DNA of 64,000 bases, taken from Actinomucor elegans (Eukaryota > Mucoromycota > Mucoromycetes > Mucorales > Mucoraceae). Numbering within the stretch: position 1 is the first letter of the stretch; every line of letters begins with the position of its first letter. The stretch lies in contig JAMSLZ010000017.1 in the NCBI GenBank assembly GCA_026027325.1, positions 124,001 through 188,000 on the forward strand, given 5' to 3'. The position numbers and the translations under genes are program-made. The notes under the pieces are model-generated. The model was not told where the DNA came from. It did no database searches and was given only the letters and a program-made list of their open reading frames with translations. This document shows positions 47,106 to 61,297 of the stretch, in pieces.

Positions 47106-48830
47106 ATGTCAGTGCCAACAAATAACGCTGCCGATCTTGAATCTGGCCAACATAATCAAAATCGATTATCAAACGATACCGAGACAAGTACAGTTCATGA
47201 TAACTTTACAGTAAATGAACCTATTCCTCTCCAAGAAGTTGCTTCGTATCGTGAACAGATCCGTGAACAGATGCCTCCTGGTGTCTTTGCTACAAGAACT
47301 TTGTCTATCAACCGCTACCCTTCTAAAGCCACTGGTCTTGAGCCTGTTGCCTCTCGTCGATCTGAAAAAGCTCCTATTATCCATTATGTTAATTGGGACG
47401 TCAACGACCCCGAATGTCCTTATAACTGGAGTTCTGCTTACCGTTGGACTTGTACAATGGCGGTTGCTGGTCTCGTTGTTTCTGCTGCTTTCGGTTCTTC
47501 TGTAATCACTGGTAGATTGAATGGTGTAGTAGAGTCTTTTGGTTGTACTGAAGAAGTCGCTATTCTTCAAGTGTCACTTATGGTTTTTGGCTTTATGATT
47601 GGCCCTCTTCTGTGGTCCCCATTATCTGAACTCTTTGGTCGTAAACCCGTCTACGTGATAGCTCTCTTTATCTACTCTATCTTTAACATTCCTTGTGCTG
47701 TCGCTAAAAATATCGAAACTGTTTTAGTATGCCGTTTCTTTGGTGGTTTCTTTGCATCTTGCGCTCTTACTCTTGCTGGTGGTTCTATCTCTGATCTTTT
47801 CCCCACTGAAACTCGTGGTTACGCCATCGCTTATTTTGCTGCTGCTCCTTACGCTGGCCCAGTTTTGGGTCCATTGGTTGGTGGCTGGATCTCCGTAGGA
47901 ACGCAAAACTGGAGATGGATTTATTGGGTAAGTTTCATGCTTTCGATCTTTTCTCTGAATCAAAACTGATTTACTTACTTTATAACTATATAGGTCAACT
48001 TTATATTCTCTGCTGTCATGTGGGTTATTGTATGTTTCTTGCCTGAAACGTATCACCCTGTCCTTCTCGCTAGACGTGCTAAACGTATGAGAGCCGAAAC
48101 TGGTGACTCATCTTATATCACTGTCGAAGAAGAGTTCCCTATCCCCATTTCTGAGCTTGTGCAGGCCAATTTGGTCCGACCTTTCATCATGCTTGCTACT
48201 GAGCCCATCTTATTGTTAATGTCTATGTACATTGCCATCATTTATGCGTTGTTGTATGCTTTCTTCTTTGCTTATCCTATTGTATTTGGTGAAGTACATC
48301 ACATGAACGATGGTGAGATCGGTTTGACCTTTATCGGTATCCTTGTTGGTACTGCTTTTGCATTGCTTGCTACACCTTATTTTGAAAAAATGTTTGTCAA
48401 AGTTGTGCACGAAAAGAACGGTAAACCTGATCCCGAAGATCGTTTGCCTGGTATGATGGTTGCTGCCCCCTTTGTTCCTATTTCTCTTTTCATTTTTGCT
48501 TGGACTAGTTTCCCTTGGGTTCATTGGATTGGCCCTACTATATCTGGTATCCCTTTTGGTTTTGGCATGGTCATTGTTTACTACTCAGCCAATAACTATA
48601 TCATTGATTGCTTTCCTCGTTATGTCACTTCGGCTTTGGCTGCAAAAACTTTGATTCGTTCAGGGTCTGGCGCCGCCTTTCCCCTCTTCATTGTCCAAAT
48701 GTATCACCGTCTGGGTAATGAATGGGCTAGTACACTATTAGCCTTTATCTCCCTTGCTATTTTGCCAATTCCATTTGCATTTTACAAGTGGGGTGGCAAG
48801 ATTCGTTCCAAGTCCAAGAATGCATCATAA
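47106..48830 (+). CDS. DHA1-like major facilitator transporter
   Basis: Exons 47106-47927 and 47994-48830 encode 552 residues. A polar N-tail of about 105 residues ends in VNWDVNDPECPYNWSSAYRW, the entry motif of fungal drug:H+ antiporter-1 proteins. Twelve hydrophobic helices follow. Signature blocks are LSELFGRKPVYV (loop 2-3), RFFGGFFASCALTLAGGSIS with DLFPTETRGYA, and APYAGPVLGPLVGGWI. The central loop is short and charged (RRAKRMRAETGDSS). Relatives export polyamines, antifungals or other small molecules across the plasma membrane. The exact substrate cannot be read. Codon choice is strongly biased to C/T endings, which suggests good expression. Confidence 0.9.
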
Positions 48831-49234
48831 AAAGAGCTTGTATTCAACCACTACTATTTTAATTATATTCCAACCCTTCAATATACAACTTGCATTTTTC
48901 AACCCTTTTTTTTACTACATCATAATATTATTATCATCTCATAATAAAGTACTCTCTATTGTATATATCATTGACGGGTAGAATATTTGAATTGAGCTTT
49001 ATATCCATTATTGGATAGTCATTAAACAGTAAATATAAGAGTTGTTGGTCGATGATTGATAGTTACGAGATTGACAGTCGCAGTTGAGATTGTTTTTGCT
49101 TCATCGCAATTGATCAATTCTCCACACTGACAAAGGACTGTTACTGCACCAATAACTTCAAGAACATTCACAGATAACATATTTAACCGAGAAAAACATA
49201 TAATTAATACTAATGATATAGTGATAGTAGTTTT

Positions 49235-49274
<40 letters not shown>

Positions 49275-50187
49275 GAGAACTATGGACGCATAAAGCAATA
49301 AGAATAGAGACAACAGTAATAAAATCACGCAAAAAATGGTTTGTATTTTATTGTATAAGAAGGACCAAGAGCATTCTATCGCATGTTTTGAATTATATTA
49401 AATACTACATAATTGAATGTCAGAATGACTTGGCCGATGTCCCACCGCCCTGTAGATATAGTCAAAATACCACGTAAATAAGAATATATGTTGATTATAC
49501 CGCGAAAACCGTCAATAAAGCTTCAGAGGTTTTCCAGAAACTAAATAGAATGAATGAAATCGTCATCTTAGATACAATGCATATATAGTAATGATAACAA
49601 GTTGGTATATTACACCAGCTAATTAGCATACGATGCTCCAGGTTCTCGGGCGTATTCTTATGGCACGATATATATTCGATATCTATAAACCGAAACTTGA
49701 TTACAGTGGATCTTTCATGCTCAGTCATGTCAAGCGTGGTGTAAATATAATCAATAGCTCGATATTTTACGAGGCATGCATTATGTTCCTTTAACATATT
49801 ACAAATATACTGTTGCCTAAACATGCTAATTTAGTAAGGTTAGGAAACATTGAAGATCATACAACTTTGACGAAATGGACAAAGGGATACTTATTTCACG
49901 AATCGGACGCGTAACAATCATCTGTTGCCTCACATGATAGTGAACATTAGTTTCATTCAGTTAAATATAGTTAAACTTTTTATAAATGCTCTTCATTAAG
50001 TTTAATTCAATATACATAATAGTTCACTGCACAAAACAAAAGGATCTCCTATAAGTCCTCCTTAAATTCGATCATATAGAATCTATCTGTGCTCCTTTCA
50101 CTCAATGTAATATGGCTAAAACAAGTTGGAACAAGCTCTTTTTGTTCTTTTCTTTCATCTACTTCACTTTTTATCTATTAATTAAAC
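48831..50187. other. Intergenic spacer, about 1.35 kb
   Basis: Contains a 36-nt A tract (49237-49272). A minus open frame at 49495-49824 shows no family features. The rest is AT-rich and unremarkable. Confidence 0.6.
49237..49272. repeat. Poly(A) tract, 36 nt
   Basis: The longest homopolymer in the window, in a spacer about 400 bp after the MFS stop codon. Confidence 0.95.
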
Positions 50188-51954
50188 ATGATGGACTGCT
50201 GTCAAGATGCTGTATCAATACAATCTCAACGATATAATGACTTGGAGTCCATCCTAGCGAATCTACCATCCTATTTGCAAGACCAAACATCATCACAACA
50301 GCCTACACCTAAACTGACTGTCGCATTGGATCTACCAAGATATGCGGGGTACCTACCTACTTACTGGCCAGGCCAGAATATAACTGGGGAAGTGAAAATC
50401 CATTTAGATTTGCCGATCCAAGTGACTCATTTACGCGTTGCGTTGTTTGGAAATGTTCAGGTGTATGGGAATCATCCAGGGCATCCGATGACGAACGGTC
50501 TCTTTGATTATAAAAAGAACGAACAATTAGTTAATACAGGATTACGCATTATCCGAAAGTCGCCGGTAATCAGCACCGCAGAACAGCGCGACACAGTTTG
50601 TTTTAATGATAGCGATATACATTTCGAAACAGGCCAACTGCCGCAGGATGAAAGGCATTGGAGGTTGTTATCCTGCAGAGATAGATCTGATGCAGAAGGA
50701 CAGCATCAGACGGCAGCAGTAGGGTCGATGCACTCATCGTTGCATCAACAAGGTATGTCTTCTAGTTCATCACCACCTGAAGGCAGAGCCAAGAAGCGAT
50801 CAAACAAGACATTAGAGGATAAACAAATGGAGAAATTGATTAGGCGAGTAGCAGCCATTGATCATGCTGCGAATATCAGCAACGGTGTTTTTTATTTGGA
50901 TCAATCCATCTTATCTACTAACAGTAGCAGAAATGAGGAATCCAACAGTAGCAAGAATAATTCATTTCCATTGGGCGCAAATACACATCAGATTCGATTC
51001 GCGGTTCGTGTCCCTACTTCCCATCGACTGTCAGGCACATTTGATCACCCACACTTTCCAATTGGTTATCGTGTGGTATGCATTATGAAGTGTAAAAGCT
51101 CAAACGGAGGTGACGATAGAGATATGATTTGTTATGCTACTGTAAAGCTTCGACTGGAGCCATATATTGATGTTAATTCTCTCACCTTTAGCACGCCTAT
51201 TCAGACATCGTCCAAAATTCTTTATGTACAAAAAGATAATGGTCTGATAACAGGTGTATATACGTATGCATTATCATCTTCAAGCACATTAACACAATGG
51301 ATGTATCGGTTAGCTCAATGGAAACACCAGAAGCAAAGCCGAGTCTCACCCTTTTCTTCTTATCTGCAAGCGCATCTCGAGCTCCCAAAGCAAGCATTCG
51401 GGCGCTCACAGTATATTCCACTCAAACTCAAACTTGCCAACTTTGCATCAACCCACTTTAAAGTATCTGATATCAAAATAACGCTCGAGCTTATACGGCG
51501 AATCAACATGACTTGCAGCGTCAGTGAAGAGATGGAAAGTATTCTTGTGCAATTAGCTACGGTTTTGTTCAAAGGCTCTGGAGAAGATCCGCAACAGCCA
51601 GTTACTGATGATATCGTTTTCTTTAAGCATGCCAGTTTGTGTTTTGACTTGTCCAAAGTAATCAAGATACCTGATGATTGCGTTTGTTCCATTTTTTCCG
51701 AGTCTACTAAAGACGTGTTTACACTGGGATACGATGTGAATGTGCGTTTGGATGTGACTGGACTCACACAAAAGATGGAGGCAACTCCCAATGGAGAAGA
51801 AGAAGAAGAAGGAGTTACTTATGTTGCAACTGACAAACACATATTGGAAAATGCCGCTCAAGTTTCGCTACCAAAAGAAGCGTATCAACATAAGCTTAAA
51901 ACTTATACTTTTCATCTAGACCCTTTAACAGTTATTGTTGGAAATATCGGTTAA
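50188..51954 (+). CDS. Arrestin-like protein (alpha-arrestin type)
   Basis: A single exon of 588 residues. From about residue 45 an arrestin N-fold is suggested: LTVALDLPRYAGYLPTYWPG, NITGEVKIHLDLPIQVTHLR, VALFGNVQVYG. A long polar insert with a basic patch (GRAKKRSNKTLEDKQMEKLI) follows. The fold then resumes with HQIRFAVRVPTSHRLSGTFD and FPIGYRVVCIMKCKS. A second beta-rich half (LELPKQAFGRSQYIPLKLKL, FKVSDIKITLELIRR) fits an arrestin C-fold. No PPxY motif for Rsp5/Nedd4 binding was noticed, unlike many fungal arrestin-related trafficking adaptors. The role is probably cargo or scaffold binding in membrane traffic, inferred from fold only. Confidence 0.6.
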   Translation: MMDCCQDAVSIQSQRYNDLESILANLPSYLQDQTSSQQPTPKLTVALDLPRYAGYLPTYWPGQNITGEVKIHLDLPIQVTHLRVALFGNVQVYGNHPGHPMTNGLFDYKKNEQLVNTGLRIIRKSPVISTAEQRDTVCFNDSDIHFETGQLPQDERHWRLLSCRDRSDAEGQHQTAAVGSMHSSLHQQGMSSSSSPPEGRAKKRSNKTLEDKQMEKLIRRVAAIDHAANISNGVFYLDQSILSTNSSRNEESNSSKNNSFPLGANTHQIRFAVRVPTSHRLSGTFDHPHFPIGYRVVCIMKCKSSNGGDDRDMICYATVKLRLEPYIDVNSLTFSTPIQTSSKILYVQKDNGLITGVYTYALSSSSTLTQWMYRLAQWKHQKQSRVSPFSSYLQAHLELPKQAFGRSQYIPLKLKLANFASTHFKVSDIKITLELIRRINMTCSVSEEMESILVQLATVLFKGSGEDPQQPVTDDIVFFKHASLCFDLSKVIKIPDDCVCSIFSESTKDVFTLGYDVNVRLDVTGLTQKMEATPNGEEEEEGVTYVATDKHILENAAQVSLPKEAYQHKLKTYTFHLDPLTVIVGNIG

Positions 51955-53732
51955 CAGAGCAGTAACAACACCGTATAAAATGAATTCAGGGGTAGACCCT
52001 TTCTTTTTATTTGATCTTTGAGAGTTTGATAGTAATATATAATAATATTTTTTAGACGAGGAGACAGGGTCTCCGAGTAGTGACAAAGTGGATAATTAAA
52101 CATCACTTATATTACAAGCTGATAACGTTTTTCCCCTTTCCCCTTCCTCTCCTCCTCTAGATTTCATAATGGATACTAATATAAGCGCGTCAAAAAGAAA
52201 GATCTTTGAACATTACGTGTAGTATATTCGAAGATCCGCTGTAGAATCTTGTTTTTTTTTCTAGTAGATGCATTAGCTCATTTTGTGCATAAACTACCCA
52301 TCTAATGTGGTATTTGATCGAGATCAGCAGAGAAATCTAAAGACAATAGGACCACTTTAATTTTTGAAGCTGTGATGTTTTTAATTCGGGGACCACAGTT
52401 TTAGATAAAAAAAATATAAATCATGTTATAAAAGATAAAGATCACTCATATACGCTCTTTATGCTTAATAATTGTTATAGATATTAGGATACCCTTCGAA
52501 AGAGGTAAATTGCCTAATAAAAAAGGAAAAACTACTATAAGCATCGTATAGTTGGAGTTTTATAGTTTCTCTCCAAGCTTATATAAAGTTACACATTTAT
52601 AATGAACGCAAAGAGCGTGTTTTTCTCTACACATTTCCTGGATTTCAAGATTGTACCAAATTTATCCTATTAAGATATATGTAATGATTTGATTTTGGAT
52701 TTCTGTCCTGGAAAGCTATACGGAGTGCACGTTCAAGTACAATAGCCAATGAAATCGATGCCGTATAGACCAAATTATTAAATTACAATTTAACAGTGAA
52801 TAATATAGATCGAGACGCCATAAAGATGAATATGTGGATTATACTGTATTTTTATATGGCATGAATATAGTGTTGCATATATTTACATAATTCATTATAT
52901 TTAGTGGTAATTGATGGTATCTTCCTGTCCACTAAATCGAGAGCTGACTGTTTAACGTGTGAGGCTGATAAAATTCTTTGTCAACATGGTGCACAAAAAT
53001 AACCGAGCAGCTTCACAAGAACTGGTTCTCCGTTCTAGTTATCCGGGTAATACGGCTTTTAATCACATTGCTATTCCAGGAATATATCTTCTCTTTAGTC
53101 ACAATTTATTAGATGCGCTGTAAGTAATATTTTATTAATACAATTGTACCTAGTTAAAGCCCATGCCTGCGCATCTAAATTCTTTTACCGTACATTATAT
53201 CGACAATCATAAAGAGGTTATCATCTAACTCTCCAGCATAAATGAAAGCGTAAAGAAAGCACAGCCTTCTCGTGAAACTCGGGTTTACTTGAACTCAATT
53301 ATGCCACATAAGCAAATACGTCAGTCATGTTCTCATTGGCTGATGTACTTACGAAGGCATTACTAAGTGAGTAACCCAAGAACCTCTCTATCCAATGTTA
53401 TTTGTGGAGCATTTATAATATTCTTCCATTGCTTACTAAACCAATAAGGCTCTATTACTTGCCTGAACTATTGGCTTTAGTCATTTACAACAATGATGCA
53501 TAAAGTCATACTATTTTGTGCAATGAATTCTCGCGTTTTGTTTACTAACAAACGGTGAAACCGTCGCCGGGTAAATCTTGAAAAAAAATAACACGCTTAA
53601 GCGGACACACAAAAAGGCTGAGAGTCGAGAAACCCTTGGAAATTCCAATTTTTTCATATAAAATCAAGTCGCTCAAAGACACGTAACTTTTTCTTTTTGT
53701 TCTTCAACACACATACATCTACTTTTTACAAT
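51955..53732. other. Intergenic spacer, about 1.8 kb
   Basis: No gene recognised. It ends in the promoter of the glucose-6-phosphate isomerase gene. Confidence 0.65.
53657..53664 (+). promoter_or_regulatory. TATA box of PGI1
   Basis: TATAAAAT 76 bp upstream of the start codon, in the usual position for a strongly expressed fungal gene. Confidence 0.6.
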
Positions 53733-55554
<1,822 letters not shown>

Positions 55555-56814
55555 TCTCATTTCAACTCCAATTTTCTCATATCTATCCTCATTATCTTGT
55601 AGAATATCTTTCTTTCATAGTTACATAACCACCCATTAGCTACTTTTTTTCTTACTCATCAAATAAAAAGATCTCCTATCAGTGTCTATATCTTTGTTTA
55701 ACCTTAAAGCAAACTGGTATCATCATCATCTCACGCCCTTTGAAAGCCCGATGTTCTGGATATCTAGTAGTGGTATGATGTTGGATAAAACACGGGTATC
55801 ATTTCAGGTATCTGCTATCAGACACTGATCTGAGATGTCAATAAGAACTAATCAATTGAATATAATGTCTTTTGTCTGACACAATATATAACTGTTAATA
55901 AAACTAATAGAAATTCAAGCCTTGAGCCTGTAATTATCGCACCATTTTACGAATGAAAGCTCTTGGAGATGTGATAAATTCGCATATCATTAGTAATGTA
56001 TTTATCGGACAGAAACTCTGACTATATCTATTTGTAATGTACGTGTTTCTCCAAAAAAAGACGGATAAAAAAAAATTGCAAGTCTACTAGAAATGTTGGT
56101 GTTATAATCATTGGGTAACACCATCTATCGCACTGTAAACTAGCTTTTTGCAACATATTCTTAGCGCACAATAGTCTTTTGAGCTGTAAATAGCATCATT
56201 GTTACATGAGGGTTATGCGTTACCGTGTCGGCTATGAAAGCATCTTGTTGGAAATATCGACCTTTCCCCTCACCAGAGAATCAATGCTTAACCATCAGCT
56301 CGTTAGGCTGTCATTCAAACAATAGATACAAACTGTTCAGAATCTTTTTATTTTTTAGAAGAATGCGTGCTGAATTCTTTTGAAAATGAGTGATTGTATG
56401 CTACTACTAAAAGGAAACATTTGCCTAAGTTCACTACAAAGTAATATAAACGCTTCTAAGAGCCATCAGGGTGGTAAGTGCTTTTCTTTGGATTGAAGCT
56501 ATCAATTGAACGTCTATATATCTCTTTTAAATGCTAAATCTTATGGGCACTACCAATGACTTTTTTTTTTTTTTTTTGTATTGTAATATCCCTACAGAGC
56601 TGGCCCTTACTATTCCTATATAATAGAGACACTGACAAAAATGAGCATCCTATCAAGTTCGTTGTGTATATGAATACACGAGTCCCTTTGAAGCAAGTAT
56701 CTGCGTTGAACCGAACAAACGTCAAATTGCCCTTGGTCTTGAAAAAGGAGAAGTTCGGGATTTGAAACAGTTGTCTGGGGACAGTAGGACCATTGATCAA
56801 CGCGCGCGCGATCG

Positions 56815-56890
56815 CTACCGATCTCGGTCAAATGTCGCATCTGACAAATTGTTCATGTTCAAAATGAGCCGCTTTGTTCAATAGAGTATC
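56815..56890 (+). repeat. Single well-kept copy of the dispersed repeat core
   Basis: Reads CCGATCTCGGTCAAATGTCG, CATCTGAC, a spacer, then TTCAAAATGAGCCGCTTTG. Directly upstream is a CGCGCGCG run, rare in this AT-rich sequence. Confidence 0.65.
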
Positions 56891-57439
56891 AATGATAGTA
56901 ATTTGAATTAAATAAATGATGCAAGAAACCATAAGTGTCCACACTCTAAACTTGGAAAGACAAAAATGTAATACGTAAACTAATTCCAATTTGGAAAACG
57001 GGCCAATGGCTAAACAGCTTTAAAATGAGTTTTGATTACCTAATGCTTCATCCGATCCTGAATGTTCACTACTAATCTGACAAACAGATGGATTTTATCC
57101 GATACGTCCCGGAAGCTTTCTTGAAATTAAATTTCCTTGTGCTTGATGACAAAGGCCTTTCTAACTGGTTGCACTTTTAAAACAATCTCATTGAATTTAC
57201 CATATAAAAAAAAAAAAAAAAAAAGTGCGCGTAATCAAGAAAAATGAAAAATAGCCGATGAAGTATATCGTCACCAGTACCAAAGCGCATGTTTACAGCG
57301 TGGCATAATACTAGGCCGTTTGAGGTGACAAGAATTCAAACACGTGTGATCGGGCAATAGCAAGGATAGCCAAAACAAACCAGATCCTAACTATATCTCT
57401 ATTTATTATTATGTCACTAGTAACAGAACTGTGTACTTT

Positions 57440-57690
57440 AGAATACTCAATGTCGGTCTAGATGTGTACTATGTACTATAGATTAGCTAAAAGATCTCAT
57501 AACAGTTACTATAACTTATAGTCAAAGATCTCAGTCCAATCTCGAGATTAATCAAAGATGTTGGCCTAGATGTACTTTATAATATAAAACAGTTAAAAGA
57601 TCTCTGCTTAACAGTGCTATAGATTAGTCAAAGATCTTGAACCAACATTGTATTAATATAGATGACTATCAGATAAGATCAAGTTTATGG
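57440..57690. repeat. Degenerate tandem repeat, units about 30-47 bp
   Basis: The phrase TATAGATTAG(T/C)CAAAGATCT recurs about six times, with variants at about 57477, 57518, 57552, 57590, 57609 and 57640. The intervening words (CCAACATTGTA, GGCCTAGATGTAC) also resemble each other. Confidence 0.6.
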
Positions 57691-58469
57691 TCAACATTAA
57701 ACGATCGCGTTTTATAACAAACACGCTTTTTTTCAGGACCTCTTATTTTCATCATGTCAATACATTAATACACTCTTTTTTTCTCGATCAATCATTACTG
57801 CAAAGCCATGGTTCCGTGATAAAAAAAAAAAGACACAGCCAAACTTAAAAAACCAAGAATATCTATATCATCAGTCTTTGTAAAGACTTCAAAATCCTCG
57901 ACGGTATCATCAGACCATAGGTCAAGTTAGGCCTTTTGTTAGATATTCCATTTATAAGGTAGTGTTTGGCGGTTTTTTCTTTCATAAACACAAGGACTAC
58001 GCGTCAAATCAATGATCGAAAAAAAAAAGAGAGCGTAAAGAAAAAAGAAAATTCTTTCTCCTGGTGGCGCACGCTATGTAGTAACCTGTGATGGTCTATC
58101 GGGGTTTTAATGAGGAAAAATGAGCGATGATAGATCGAATCGAAAAGCTATTCTGGATGGTGCCAGCCGGTAGCATTACATATCTTGATTTAACCTCCAT
58201 GATAAAATGTAACGGAAATAAAACACAAGACGAATTCCTTTGGATATTTTTCTTTGAATTGTCTCTTTTTTTTCGACTCTTTTTTTTTAAAAAAAAACCT
58301 TTTCTTCTTTTACAAACTTGATTAAAAACACTATTAACGATTAACGGAATGGATTTATTTGATAATAATTGCTGGAATACGACTAATAACGAAGTATAGT
58401 GTATACATGTTACGATCTATGATACAAGGAACTAACTTGTTAGCATAGGATTACGTACATGATGTCCAT

Positions 58470-59947
58470 ATGCAGCAGGTAACGACGTAACTCGACGATT
58501 GTTATTCAATTGCTAAATGTACATCTTGTTATGTAGGAGCAGCAAATGATGGCGGGACTAGTACAAACGCAACCTGTGCTCAAAGTCGAAGGTGGAGTAA
58601 TTCAGGTACTTGATGATCTGTTATTTTTATTTTCCGAGCAAATCATAGTAGTAACATACGAACAGACACCTACATTATCAGATTACGACCCTCATTATGG
58701 TGGACTATCTACTTGTACATCGCCTTATATGGTGAGTCAACAAGTAAAACCTTGTGCATTATATATATATAAACTCATTATCAATTGACAGATGTCACCT
58801 GTAGGTAGCAAACGACGTTATTCACTCGGAGGTTATGATGTACCTCGATGGGCGCCTTATACGCCTTTTATGTCACCGATTGTTACCACCACACGCAGTC
58901 ATTCTGTCAAGAGAAACAAGCGTCCATCTACGTATTCTCGTTGGACATTGGAAGAGGATGAGCTCTTGCGTCAAGCTGTTCAAGTACATGGGCCGCATAA
59001 ATGGTCTTTAATTGCTTCGCATGTGCCTAATCGCACACCTATGCAATGTTCTACAAGGTGGTTAGGTGCCCTCAAGTAAGTTTGATGGTTTATAGGCAGC
59101 ACATAATAACAGCAGAGATTTATTAACGCATTCTAGTCCTAATATACATAAAGGACGTTGGACAGAGAATGAAGATGCCATATTACGTTTTTCTGTGTTA
59201 GAATATGCTAGTGTCACAGATTCAGAAGGTCGACTCCAACCTATTCCTTGGAATAAGATCGCAGAGCGTATTCCTAACCGCACCGGAATCCAATGCCAAG
59301 CACGATGGACTGAAGCTCTGGATCCTTACGTGCGTAAAGGAAAATGGGGTTTGGAAGAAGATGCTCTTTTAAGGATGGGTGTGAATGACTTTGGTCGTTG
59401 TTGGATACGCATTGCCGAAACAATTCCCGGTAGAACTCAGGTAAAGACCAGAAAGAACAAACCATCTGGTGACTCTATTACTAATATCAATCACATGTAG
59501 AGGCAATGCCGTACACGTTGGATGCAAATTAAATATAAAGAGGATCGCCAGCAGCGATCAGAGCAAAAGAGGAAGAATCATGAAGCTGCCGATGATGCGT
59601 CTTCTCAGAGTTATATATCTTCTGATGAAGAAGAAGTAGAAGAAGTACAGCAACAGCAGCAGCAGCAGCATCAGCAGCAACAACAGCCACAAAAACATAA
59701 CCAACAACAAGTACCTGCCTTTTTTGTAGTAGACGATTTTGATACACAGTTGCATCAACCAAGTATTGAAAACAATAACGGACATCCTACAGCATGTATC
59801 ATTAATACAACCCCTAATAATGCGAGACCAAATAGCGCAGCAGCAACACCTCCTCCCATGATTGATTTCTTGAAAGAAGATGATTACTTTTTAACAACAG
59901 ACTGGTCTCTCAATCATTATCAGCAATCACATAATACGTATTTATGA
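58470..59947 (+). CDS. Three-repeat Myb DNA-binding protein
   Basis: Exons 58470-58478, 58537-58605, 58666-58731, 58792-59075, 59137-59440 and 59501-59947 encode 392 residues; the second intron is the least certain. Three Myb repeats follow in a row at about 95-255. Repeat 1 has YSRWTLEEDELLRQAVQVHG and then WSLIASHVPNRTPMQCSTRW. Repeat 2 has KGRWTENEDAILRF, with an insert, then WNKIAERIPNRTGIQCQARW. Repeat 3 has KGKWGLEEDALLRMGVNDFG and WIRIAETIPGRTQRQCRTRW. The spacing of Trp and the QCxxRW ends are those of R1R2R3 Myb or SNAPc4/Bas1-type factors. After it come a basic stretch, an acidic patch, a Gln/His-rich run and a Ser/Asn tail. It is probably a nuclear transcription factor; its targets are unknown. 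Confidence 0.85.
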
Positions 59948-60298
59948 TAAAAAAAAACTAAAGCTATAAGCTTCAATTCTTATCAAAACTTATGCCTTTT
60001 TCTCTATATGCAATATATCTTTTCCCAACACCTTTTGTTATACTCTTTATTTGATTTCTATATAAGATTTCTTTTACGTATTCTTTTTCTTTTTTTATTA
60101 TAACCCTTCCTATAAATTAAATCGTTTGTATATATTATATATATATATATAAAACTCTTCAAATCTAATACACATCCAACAATCGTTATTGAACTTGTTT
60201 TATTGATTTTTTTTTGCTCGAGTATTAATGGAAGAAAGATAGGGAAAGGACATATTGAGAGTGGGTTCCGATATACAGTATATTATTAAGTGCTACTA
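59948..60298. other. Convergent spacer, about 350 bp
   Basis: Lies between the 3' ends of the Myb and Gdown1-like genes. It includes an AT tract at about 60129-60153. Confidence 0.7.
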
Positions 60299-61297
60299 TT
60301 AGTCAATGATCATATCATCCCTTGCATCATTAGAGTCGTCCAGTTCGTCTTCTGATTCGTCTCTATTCACAGGAAACTCAATTTCATCGAAGTTTACATC
60401 TTGAATAACGTTCATTGATAAACTATTTATCAAATGCGTTAGAGAGATAGGAAATATATTACTCAAAAAGGACTTACTTTAGAGATTTCAAAAGACTTTT
60501 GCTTGGATGTTCATAGTCTAGATTTTGATCACACTATTAGAACGAGTTAGTACGCTATAAAGAGTAATTCGAAGTATTCTATATACCTTTTGAACAGAAG
60601 ATTGCTGTTCTTTTTGCAAGGACATGGATTCATCTAATGTGAGCATTCTAACTTTGGCCTAGATAGTAACAACATGAGAACCAGACATATATTCATCTGG
60701 ATAATAATAATAAAAAACTTACTTGGTCTGGTATGCTGCCATTAGGTTGGATATAATGAGTATTATAAAAGATAGAAGGGCAAGCAGCAGTTGCATGTTT
60801 CTTGGACTTTCTTAATAAAAGACCACTTGACGAATAGTGGTTAAACGCTTGTTGATTTGCCAAATCAACAGATCGCTTACGTGCGCCTTGACGCGGTGTA
60901 TAGACAGACATGGATTCCAGTCTCTTTGTTAAAGGACAATCCATACTATCAGTGTTTTCAGCTGTCACTTCATCAAGGCAACTGACTGTCGCTTTACCTT
61001 CTAACAGTAGTTGTTCGATAATTTGATTTGTTTCTTGAAGCTTGGCGCCTTTATCGGGTAGTGTTTCTACCATGGAGCTGGCCGGGGGAAAAAATTTTTT
61101 TTAAGTGTGTTTTGTCTGGATAACCAAACTTAAAAAACTTACGGATTGCTGAGCATTTGGAGATTCCTGTCACGAAGTAGAGCCAACTCAGTTTTAGAAT
61201 ATCTGCTGAGCTTTTTTGTTGTATTCATTGACTTGCTAGCTTCCATAGGCTGAGCCAAGTGATGGGAATTGCGAATTACAGAGTGGTTCATCTGCAT
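60299..61297 (-). CDS. Gdown1/POLR2M-like RNA polymerase II-associated protein
   Basis: Minus exons 61297-61143, 61077-60723, 60658-60587, 60533-60478 and 60422-60299 give 253 residues. The protein resembles human Gdown1 (POLR2M/GRINL1A) in two separated places. The first is N-terminal LSRYSKTELALLRDRNLQML followed by LPDKGAKLQETN, like a helix then LPDKGKKI in Gdown1. The second is KVRMLTLDESMSLQKEQQSS, like LLSIEESLALQKQQK. The tail is strongly acidic (NRDESEDELDDSNDARDD), as in Gdown1. In animals Gdown1 binds RNA polymerase II, blocks TFIIF binding and makes transcription Mediator-dependent. The match comes from memory of the human protein, so a sequence search is needed to confirm it. No other domain is visible. 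Confidence 0.65.

Larger units (their letters stand above)
55555..58469. other. Long intergenic spacer, about 2.9 kb
   Basis: No gene supported. It includes a T tract near 56562-56578, one dispersed repeat copy at 56815-56890, an A tract near 57206-57223, and a short-unit degenerate tandem at 57440-57690. Confidence 0.6.

Noticed and set aside
58127..58321. Plus-strand frame before the Myb gene
   Set aside because: T-rich spacer translated as Phe/Leu; no domain and no splice connection to the Myb exons.
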